Below the pieces are notes generated by a model, which was given only the letters and a program-made list of their open reading frames with translations, was not told where the DNA came from and made no database searches. Below are positions 1 to 5,033 of a DNA stretch of 5,033 nucleotides, one piece after another. Location: the NCBI GenBank assembly GCA_001771735.1, contig MEUM01000037.1, positions 3,325 through 8,357 of the forward strand, written 5' to 3'. Both the position numbers and the translations under genes were made by a program. Source of the stretch: Caldifarciminota bacterium RBG_13_43_14 (GTDB taxonomy: Bacteria; Hydrothermota; Tepidihabitantia; SM23-42). Each line of letters begins with the position of its first letter. Positions within the stretch are counted from its first letter, which is position 1.

Positions 1-1
1 A

Positions 2-2293
2 TCATGGTTGAGATCTGGTACACCGGCAACCCCAAAAGGGGCAGTCGCCTTTATCGGTGCTTCAGCATCCACGACAAGCAGTCGATGGAATAACTGCCTG
101 GATTATGGCATATATTGGGCTATATTAAAGGAAAATGTCAATAATATTGGACCTGCTTTTTATCGGGCAAAAATGGAAGTCTTTAATAATTTCCCGAATG
201 ATACGAGCTGGCTTAACGGCAGTTCATTCTATTTCCATACCTATAATTTATTAGGTGACCCCAGCTTGGAAATATTTACTGATGTACCAAAATCATTGAG
301 CGTAACTCACCCGAATTCCTTCAATCTTGGCATAAACAGCATTACTATTCAGGTACAAACCATGGGCCAGCCGGTTGCCGACGCAATGATTAGTTTATAT
401 AAACAAAATGAAGTTAAAGAAGTCGGATTTACGGATCAAAACGGTGAAATTAATATGATATTCCAGACTGGCACCAGTGATACTCTATATATCACCGTCA
501 CCAGGCAAAATCATATTCCCTATTGCGGTTTTGCGATGATAAATAATAGTAACGTACTGGTCGCATACAATAGCCATCTGATCAATGATCCAACTGGGAA
601 TAATAATGGTGAAATAAATCCCGGTGAGACGATACAGATGCCGGTAACCCTGAAGAATTACGGAATCTCAACAACTGCTACCAATGTCTCGGCGCGTTTA
701 CGCAGTTCAGATCCACTTGTTCAGATAACTGATTCAGTTAAAAATTACGGTACGATCGCGGCCGGCAATACGGCAACTGCTGGACCTTTCATTTTCAACG
801 TTTCGACCGATACAAAGCAAGGGCATTTGATAAAATTCGATATGCAGGTCAATTCGGATCAGGGCTCATGGACTTCTAAGATCTGGGTCGATGTTAAGGC
901 CCCGGATCTTCTTTACCTGAGTTATTCAATCATTGATGGCGGCAATAATGTTTTGGAGCCGGGAGAAACCGCGGAATGCGTTGTCTGGCTGAAAAACAGC
1001 GGCTTGCTTGATGCCAATAATGTGAACGGTATTATACGCTCATTAAATCCAGGTCTTTTAGTGCTTGACTCGGTTGCTTCTTTCGGCAATATCGCCGTAA
1101 ATGATTCAGCCAATAATAATAGTAATCGATTCCAGATAAATGCATTGTTAAGCGTTGCTCCCGGACATCAAATGCGATGCCGAGTCATAGTGAACGGAAA
1201 TAACAATTTTCGCGATACGGTTGATTTTATTATTGAAATTGGACTTATTCAACAGAACACCCCTCTTGGACCTGATCAATACGGGTATTTCGCTTATGAT
1301 AATACTGATACACAATATTCTGAACATCCGGTCTATAATTGGGTTGAGATCGACCCGGCTCATGCCGGTCCCGGCGATACAATAAGTCTGCAAAGCGATG
1401 AGACGAAAACCCTTGCCTTGCCTTTTACTTTCAAATTTTACGGACAGAATTATAACCGTTTATCGGTCTCATCAAATGGATATTTGGCAATGGATTCAAC
1501 CTGGATCGCGGACATGTACAACTGGCGTATTCCCGCAGCCGGTGGTCCGCCGTTGCTGATCGCGCCTTTCTGGGATGACCTTGATCCAATCGCAACTGAT
1601 TCAAGCGGCAATGTATGCTACTGGTTCGACAACACCAATCATCGATACATTGTTGAATATTCACGCATACAACATATACACAATCCGACCAGCCCAACCC
1701 CGGCTGAATTACAAACTTTTGAAATCATATTATATGACCCCCAATATTATCCAACGATCACCGGTGATGGTGAAATAGTAGTGCAGTATCAGCAGATTAA
1801 TAATGATGATATATGGCATAATTACGCTACGGTCGGTATTGAAAATTATGATCATACGATCGGTCTTGAATATTCTTACGCTAATTCATATCCGGCTGCG
1901 GCCGCTGTTTTGGCCAATAACCGGGCGATAAAATTCACAACCGATCCGCCTGATACCTTCCCTGGAGTTGAAGAATACAAGACTGGCTTGGATCTCAATA
2001 CAATATTATCGATTTACCCCAATCCATTCGAAAATGAACTAAATATTAAAATACAATCTTCCGGTTGTCTAGATCCGATGAACTCAAATAAAAAGGTATT
2101 CATCAACATCTACGACGTCACCGGTCGACTTATCAAGAATTTTGAAGTCTCTATTTCTTACTTCCTAGTGCCTTCTATAATACGCTGGGACGGCACCGAT
2201 CTTCACGGCAATGCATTGCCAGCTGGTATTTACATAATTCAATTAACCATTAATAGCTTGACAATCAATCAAAAATCAATAATGCTTAACTAA
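2..2293 (+). CDS. Gingipain-like C25 family cysteine peptidase, multidomain, secreted; 5' end missing (partial)
   Basis: The frame is open from the window edge, so the start lies upstream; the TTG at 8 is internal. Residues below count from codon 8. Residues 1-92 are the end of a Peptidase_C25 catalytic domain: a WL-(R/K)-(A/S)G-(S/T)P-x-x-PKG-x-V block, 'FIGAS' and a closing 'GDPSLEIF', each matched in the paralogue at 3625. The catalytic His and Cys would be upstream and cannot be judged. About 93-180 is an Ig-like domain, as usually follows C25. About 187-297 and 302-410 are two CARDB-like repeats with 'NPGE' and 'EPGE' motifs. About 413-645 is a nidogen-like beta domain ('LPFTFKFYG', 'SVSSNGYL', 'APFWDDLDP'). 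About 666-761 is a 'YPNPF' sorting domain. The architecture implies an exported, surface-bound or released protease; the substrate is unknown. The next gene follows after 26 bases, so co-transcription is likely. Family assignment is strong; activity is untested by this fragment. Confidence 0.88.
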   Translation, partial: SWLRSGTPATPKGAVAFIGASASTTSSRWNNCLDYGIYWAILKENVNNIGPAFYRAKMEVFNNFPNDTSWLNGSSFYFHTYNLLGDPSLEIFTDVPKSLSVTHPNSFNLGINSITIQVQTMGQPVADAMISLYKQNEVKEVGFTDQNGEINMIFQTGTSDTLYITVTRQNHIPYCGFAMINNSNVLVAYNSHLINDPTGNNNGEINPGETIQMPVTLKNYGISTTATNVSARLRSSDPLVQITDSVKNYGTIAAGNTATAGPFIFNVSTDTKQGHLIKFDMQVNSDQGSWTSKIWVDVKAPDLLYLSYSIIDGGNNVLEPGETAECVVWLKNSGLLDANNVNGIIRSLNPGLLVLDSVASFGNIAVNDSANNNSNRFQINALLSVAPGHQMRCRVIVNGNNNFRDTVDFIIEIGLIQQNTPLGPDQYGYFAYDNTDTQYSEHPVYNWVEIDPAHAGPGDTISLQSDETKTLALPFTFKFYGQNYNRLSVSSNGYLAMDSTWIADMYNWRIPAAGGPPLLIAPFWDDLDPIATDSSGNVCYWFDNTNHRYIVEYSRIQHIHNPTSPTPAELQTFEIILYDPQYYPTITGDGEIVVQYQQINNDDIWHNYATVGIENYDHTIGLEYSYANSYPAAAAVLANNRAIKFTTDPPDTFPGVEEYKTGLDLNTILSIYPNPFENELNIKIQSSGCLDPMNSNKKVFINIYDVTGRLIKNFEVSISYFLVPSIIRWDGTDLHGNALPAGIYIIQLTINSLTINQKSIMLN
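566..1240 (+). repeat. Two divergent tandem CARDB-like beta-sandwich domains inside the first C25 peptidase
   Basis: Two consecutive units of about 110 residues share the pattern: an Asn/Asp/Gly-rich turn, a 'PGET' motif, 'LKN-x-G', 'NV', and later 'DSV-x-x-(Y/F)G-x-I-A'. The 'NPGE' (residues 204-207) and 'EPGE' (317-320) motifs are 113 residues apart. The pattern matches CARDB/NEW3-type adhesion modules often placed between a C25 catalytic unit and a C-terminal sorting domain. They are probably spacers or binding modules. The similarity is seen at protein level only, so the duplication is old. Confidence 0.7.
2003..2290 (+). other. C-terminal sorting domain (type IX secretion / FlgD-Ig-like) of the first C25 peptidase
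   Basis: The last ~96 residues show the hallmarks of type A C-terminal sorting domains and the related FlgD Ig-like fold: 'IYPNPF', then 'INIYDVTGRLIKNF', 'WDGTDLHGNALPAGIY' and a short basic-hydrophobic end 'QKSIMLN'. In type IX systems this domain directs passage through the outer membrane and is removed or attached at the surface. The same domain closes the next gene. Which secretion machine is used cannot be seen here; use of a type IX-like route is inferred. Confidence 0.8.
2155..2175 (+). repeat. Degenerate 7-bp tandem repeat inside the sorting domain (copy in gene 1)
   Basis: Three heptads in a row, TTCTTAC, TTCCTAG, TGCCTTC, encode part of 'SYFLVPS'. Positions 2159-2173 (TACTTCCTAGTGCCT) are identical to 3433-3447 in the next gene. 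The tract lies between the 'GRLIKNF' strand and the 'WDG' turn of the FlgD-Ig-like fold. This copy is shorter and more eroded than the one in the propeller gene. Confidence 0.6.
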
Positions 2294-2307
2294 ATATAAG
2301 ATCTATG

Positions 2308-2313
2308 AGAGGA
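2308..2313 (+). promoter_or_regulatory. Ribosome binding site that fixes the start of the propeller gene at 2320
   Basis: AGAGGA lies six bases before ATG 2320. An earlier in-frame ATG at 2305 sits immediately upstream of and against this purine stretch and has no good site of its own. Starting at 2320 also gives a clean signal peptide beginning MKFIF. Confidence 0.75.
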
Positions 2314-2319
2314 ATTAAA

Positions 2320-3567
2320 ATGAAGTTTATTTTTTCGATGGCACTAATAGTATCAACCCTTTTCGCATTAAATTATCACGGATGCACACTGGCACCGGAC
2401 AATCTTCACGGCTGGGTGGCTTGTCTCGATAGCGTACTAATATTGAAAACCACGGACGGCGGCATGACCTGGCAACCGCAATCAGTTCCGATAAATACAA
2501 AAAGATTTTTTGATGTCACCTGCACTGACAATCAAAATGCCTGGACCTGTGGTGTACTTGGGGAAATACTACATACAACCGACGGCGGCGCGAACTGGTT
2601 CGGTCAGGTAATCGGCTTGTCAAAATATGCAACCCGTATCGAGTTCTATGATCTTAATTATGGTTGGGCCGTATGTGGCGACGGAGCAGTGGGCCGTACT
2701 ACTGATGGAGGTGGTTACTGGGATAATATATTTTTACCATGGTTGTATGAATTCTATGGGGTATCTTTTATCGATACGATGTCCGGTTGGATTGTCGCCG
2801 GATATCCGGATTCAATGCTGACCGGTCAAGGATTGGTCGTAAAATCAACCAATGGCGGCATTAACTGGGATTCGGTCTATCAGGTAAGTGATTACAAGGA
2901 TTTCTTTGACGTACATTTTTTTAATTTACTGGAGGGCATTGTAGTCGGCGGTGATGAAACTGATACCTCGGCAATAATCATAAGAACCACAAATGGCGGC
3001 CTTTCCTGGGATATTATTGCAGCTCCGACCAATGCCTATTATCTGCGGGCCGTCGATTTTGTCGATAATAACGGTTGGGCAGTAGGACGATTCGGTACAA
3101 TAATATATACAAGCGATGCTGGAAATACCTGGACATTTCAGAACAACCCGTCTACAACCACCCTATTTGATGTTGATTTTTCTGACCGTCAACACGGTAT
3201 TGCATGCGGTCAAGATATAATTCTGATCACGTCAAATGGTGGCCAAACCTGGATCGAAACTAGCATTAATGAGCATAATAACAATAATACCTGTATACCG
3301 TATCTAAAAATATATCCAAATCCATCAAAGTCATTCTGCAATATCGAAATCAATCCAAATCTATCGATCAACGAAATTAAAATCTACGATGTCTCCGGTC
3401 GTCTTGTCAAAAATTTGATGGTTCCTAGTTCCTACTTCCTAGTGCCTACTATTATAACCTGGGATGGCCGGGATAATAACGGCAATAAATCATCAACCGG
3501 CATATATACCGTTGTGATCGACACGAAACAAACAAACCAGCGGGCAAAAATCATACTACTTGAATAA
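2320..3567 (+). CDS. Secreted seven-repeat Asp-box (BNR/Ycf48-like) beta-propeller protein with C-terminal sorting domain
   Basis: A complete protein of 415 residues. Residues 1-16 are a signal peptide (K2, hydrophobic core FIFSMALIVSTLFA), probably cut by signal peptidase I near A16; the later 'YHGC' is not a good lipobox. Residues ~25-315 hold seven Asp-box motifs, (S/T)-(T/S)-(D/N)-(G/A)-G-x-x-W, at 44, 86, 127, 176, 223, 264 and 304, each preceded by a strand of the 'GWAVG' type as in Ycf48/photosystem-II-stability-like and BNR proteins. Seven boxes about 40-49 apart predict a seven-bladed propeller. An Asn-rich linker ('NEHNNNN') leads to a sorting domain (about 329-415). Asp-boxes are structural, so neither sialidase nor other enzyme activity follows from them; no catalytic set is evident. 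A binding or scaffold role at the cell surface is inferred. The gene sits 26 bases after one C25 peptidase and 57 before another. Confidence 0.88.
   Translation: MKFIFSMALIVSTLFALNYHGCTLAPDNLHGWVACLDSVLILKTTDGGMTWQPQSVPINTKRFFDVTCTDNQNAWTCGVLGEILHTTDGGANWFGQVIGLSKYATRIEFYDLNYGWAVCGDGAVGRTTDGGGYWDNIFLPWLYEFYGVSFIDTMSGWIVAGYPDSMLTGQGLVVKSTNGGINWDSVYQVSDYKDFFDVHFFNLLEGIVVGGDETDTSAIIIRTTNGGLSWDIIAAPTNAYYLRAVDFVDNNGWAVGRFGTIIYTSDAGNTWTFQNNPSTTTLFDVDFSDRQHGIACGQDIILITSNGGQTWIETSINEHNNNNTCIPYLKIYPNPSKSFCNIEINPNLSINEIKIYDVSGRLVKNLMVPSSYFLVPTIITWDGRDNNGNKSSTGIYTVVIDTKQTNQRAKIILLE
2449..3252 (+). repeat. Seven Asp-box (BNR) repeats of the beta-propeller
   Basis: Boxes read TTDGGMTW, TTDGGANW, TTDGGGYW, STNGGINW, TTNGGLSW, TSDAGNTW and TSNGGQTW, with spacings of 42, 41, 49, 47, 41 and 40 residues. 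Boxes 4, 5 and 7 have Asn for Asp and box 6 has Ala for the first Gly. The DNA of the repeats has diverged, so this is an old array and not a recent expansion. The longer spacing after boxes 3 and 4 points to loop insertions in blades 4 and 5 ('PDSMLTGQG', 'GGDETDTSA'). Confidence 0.88.
3304..3564 (+). other. C-terminal sorting domain (type IX secretion / FlgD-Ig-like) of the propeller protein
   Basis: Residues about 329-415 carry 'IYPNPSKS', 'IKIYDVSGRLVKNL', 'WDGRDNNGNKSSTGIY' and end 'QRAKIILLE'. This is the same module as at the end of the first C25 peptidase, which implies that both proteins leave the cell by the same route. Confidence 0.8.
3422..3449 (+). repeat. Degenerate 7-bp tandem repeat inside the sorting domain (copy in gene 2)
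   Basis: Four heptads in a row, TTCCTAG, TTCCTAC, TTCCTAG, TGCCTAC, sit in frame. Because three 7-bp units equal seven codons, the protein also shows a seven-residue echo, VPSSYFL followed by VPTIIT. It occupies the same structural place, without any gap, as the tract at 2155-2175. Confidence 0.72.
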
Positions 3568-3569
3568 TA

Positions 3570-3615
3570 AAAAGAATATAATTTCACGCTTTTTTCACAT
3601 TAAAAGAATATAATT
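3570..3615 (+). repeat. 14-bp direct repeat pair in the spacer before the second C25 gene; possible promoter region
   Basis: AAAAGAATATAATT occurs at 3570-3583 and again at 3602-3615, 32 bases apart, within a 57-base spacer. Each copy contains TATAAT, a perfect sigma-70-type -10 hexamer (3577-3582, 3609-3614). The first copy would start a transcript about 35 bases before the ATG at 3625, the second only a few bases before it. No convincing -35 hexamer stands at the right distance for either, so the promoter reading is weak; the repeat itself is certain. Confidence 0.5.
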
Positions 3616-3624
3616 ACAGAGAAA

Positions 3625-5033
3625 ATGAAGCTGTTAAAAACTATTTTCATCTTTGCCGCAGTATCATCGAGTTTTATTCATGCTCAAAACGGCGCTCGAC
3701 TTTTAATAATAACCCATGATGACTATTACAATACATTAAAACCTTTAGCTGAATGGAAACACCAGACTGGATTTATGACCAAATTGATCAAACTGTCCGA
3801 GATCGGAAACGACACAAATCAGATTCGTAATTACATTATCAACGCTTATAATATCTGGCAAATAAAACCTGAGTATATTCTGCTAGTCGGTAACCGGTTC
3901 CAGATCGGCTGGTTTCAATACAATTATCAAGGGCAGATCAGTAACAGTGACAACTATTATACGAATGTTTCAGGGGATTATCACAACGAGATTATACCGG
4001 GGAGAATCTGGGTCGATGATTCATTCCAAACGCAAACCGTCGTTGCAAAAATCCTCGGGTATGAAAAAAACCCCTGGATTGATGACTCATTATGGCTGCG
4101 TAAGGGTATGACAATTGTATGTGAAGATTACGATTCATTTCCAGCCGATTCAGTATATTGGTCAGATGCCAGATATATGCATTATCTGATGCAGAATGCA
4201 GGGTATTATCAGGTTGATTCCATTTCCCGTTTAAGAGGACATAATCACCAACATGTATTGAATGCGATGAACAACGGACGCGCTTATCTTCTGTACCGCG
4301 GCGTCGGTGCGGGAAGATGGAGCCCGCCGTTTTACTATATTGACACGACCAATATGTATAACCGGTTTAAGCTGCCCGTGGTGATCTCGGGCACCTGCGC
4401 GACTATCGATGGAATCGGGCATGAATGGCTTAAAGCCGGCTCGCCATCAAACCCCAAAGGAACTGTGGGTTTTTTCGGAACCTCTACCCTGCTCGAACAC
4501 GCTGCCGAAATGCGAAGCGCTCTGGTTCGCGGGACATTGGAGGGAATATTTTGTGATAGTTTAGCCACGCTCGGATCGGCTGCAGAAAGAGGCCGGTTAA
4601 AATATGTTGAATTGTTCGGCAATTCTCTGGAATATAACAGCTGGGGCTGTATCGGTGATCCGAGCATGAGACTACGGACTTCCAAGCCTGCACCGATCGA
4701 AGTAACATATAATGGCAACCTTCATCAGGGCATATGTTCACTAATGATCAATGTGACATTGAATAACATTCCCCATGATCGAGCCCTAGTATGTATTTCA
4801 AGTAAAAATGACAGCACTATTTATGCTTATGGATATACTAATAATGGTTCTATTATATTATCGGATACATTCACCCAACCGGGTGATAGCGTTTATTTGA
4901 CGGTTACGGGGCGCAATTTAATCCCCTTTCAAGAGGGATTTGCAGTAAGCCATATCGGAGGCTCTTATCTTACGGTCAATCAATACTTTCTTAATGATTC
5001 TATGAATGGTAATAATGACCGCATTGCCAATCC
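3625..5033 (+). CDS. Gingipain-like C25 family peptidase paralogue with Val at the expected catalytic His; 3' end missing (partial)
   Basis: The frame stays open to the window end (469 full codons). ATG 3625 is the only reasonable start: an in-frame stop lies at 3601, and a weak AGAGA precedes it. Residues 1-20 are a signal peptide ending 'FIHA'. The C25 domain begins at once ('ARLLIITHDDYY'), without a gingipain-like propeptide, and runs to 'GDPSMRL' (~350): 'YILLVGN' at 84-90, 'GRIWV' at 126-130, 'VCED' at 165-168, 'LLYRGVGAGRW' at 222-232 and 'LPVVISGTC' at 250-258. By hand alignment to RgpB, C258 matches the nucleophile and E167 the His-orienting Glu, but the His of 'GHG' is V227. About 355-445 is an Ig-like domain, and 'NDSMNGNNDRIANP' at the edge looks like the start of a CARDB-like domain, as in the paralogue upstream. 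A sorting domain is expected beyond the window. It may be an inactive homologue with a binding role, or use another base. Confidence 0.88.
   Translation, partial: MKLLKTIFIFAAVSSSFIHAQNGARLLIITHDDYYNTLKPLAEWKHQTGFMTKLIKLSEIGNDTNQIRNYIINAYNIWQIKPEYILLVGNRFQIGWFQYNYQGQISNSDNYYTNVSGDYHNEIIPGRIWVDDSFQTQTVVAKILGYEKNPWIDDSLWLRKGMTIVCEDYDSFPADSVYWSDARYMHYLMQNAGYYQVDSISRLRGHNHQHVLNAMNNGRAYLLYRGVGAGRWSPPFYYIDTTNMYNRFKLPVVISGTCATIDGIGHEWLKAGSPSNPKGTVGFFGTSTLLEHAAEMRSALVRGTLEGIFCDSLATLGSAAERGRLKYVELFGNSLEYNSWGCIGDPSMRLRTSKPAPIEVTYNGNLHQGICSLMINVTLNNIPHDRALVCISSKNDSTIYAYGYTNNGSIILSDTFTQPGDSVYLTVTGRNLIPFQEGFAVSHIGGSYLTVNQYFLNDSMNGNNDRIAN

Noticed and set aside
8..10. TTG at 8 as the start codon of the first gene
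   Set aside because: The frame is open to the window edge and the codons before it (S-W) continue the C25 'EWL' motif seen in the paralogue; the gene starts upstream of the window.
922..1697. Minus-strand open frames of 63-88 codons inside the first C25 gene
   Set aside because: All are contained within well-supported coding sequence and have low-complexity, non-protein-like translations.
1575..1778. Small plus-strand open frames at 1575-1778 and 2627-2821
   Set aside because: They are out of frame within the C25 and propeller genes, whose domain motifs continue unbroken through the same stretches.
2305..2307. ATG 2305 as start of the propeller gene
   Set aside because: It adds five residues before the signal peptide and lacks its own ribosome binding site, while AGAGGA is well placed for ATG 2320.
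2374..2385. Lipoprotein signal (Cys 22 of the propeller protein)
   Set aside because: The residues before the Cys are Y-H-G, which lack the small/aliphatic lipobox pattern; a signal peptidase I site near A16 fits better, and a C-terminal sorting domain argues for a different anchoring.
2449..3252. Sialidase assignment for the propeller from its Asp-boxes
   Set aside because: Asp-boxes are structural and occur in many propellers; the arginine triad and other sialidase catalytic residues are not evident, and seven blades with 'GWAVG' strands fit the Ycf48/BNR-type better than the six-bladed sialidase fold.
3569..3594. Rho-independent terminator after the propeller gene
   Set aside because: AAAAAG and CTTTTT can pair around a 14-base loop, but the stem has a single G-C pair, which is too weak for a credible terminator.
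4231..4741. Minus-strand open frames of 63, 127 and 85 codons
   Set aside because: They overlie the conserved C25 domain on the other strand, show no recognisable motif or start site, and overlap one another in different frames.

Overview
The window is a tightly packed, single-strand (+) cluster of three large genes for exported proteins, in moderately AT-rich DNA. The first and last genes are cut by the window edges. There are no RNA genes, CRISPR arrays, integrases or transposases. The best guess for the source is an uncultured bacterium of the FCB or candidate-division WOR-3 type (or a similar lineage). Such genomes are rich in gingipain-like C25 peptidases and secreted beta-propellers that end in a 'YPNP' / FlgD-Ig-like C-terminal sorting domain. 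This placement rests on protein architecture only and has low to moderate confidence.

Layout. (1) 2..2293 is the 3' part of a C25 (gingipain-type) peptidase: the tail of the catalytic domain, an Ig-like domain, two CARDB-like beta-sandwich repeats, a nidogen-like beta domain and a C-terminal sorting domain. (2) After 26 bases, 2320..3567 is a complete secreted protein: signal peptide, seven Asp-box (BNR/Ycf48-like) repeats that should form a seven-bladed beta-propeller, and the same type of sorting domain. (3) After 57 bases that hold a 14-bp direct repeat, 3625..5033 is the 5' part of a second C25 peptidase paralogue. It has a signal peptide followed directly by the catalytic domain, then an Ig-like domain, and is cut at the start of what looks like a CARDB-like domain.

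The genes probably form one transcription unit (at least genes 1 and 2) making surface or secreted proteins that share one export route, most simply a type IX-like system. The protein-level roles (proteolysis, carbohydrate or protein binding) are inferred from domain families; no substrate can be read from the sequence.

Points of note. The second C25 paralogue keeps the expected catalytic Cys (C258) but has Val where the catalytic His of the 'GHG' motif is expected. A degenerate 7-bp tandem repeat (TTCCTAS type) is embedded in frame at the same place in the sorting domains of genes 1 and 2, with a 15-base identical core. The sorting-domain DNA of the two otherwise unrelated proteins is unusually similar and ungapped across that stretch. 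The spacer before gene 3 carries a duplicated 14-mer containing TATAAT.
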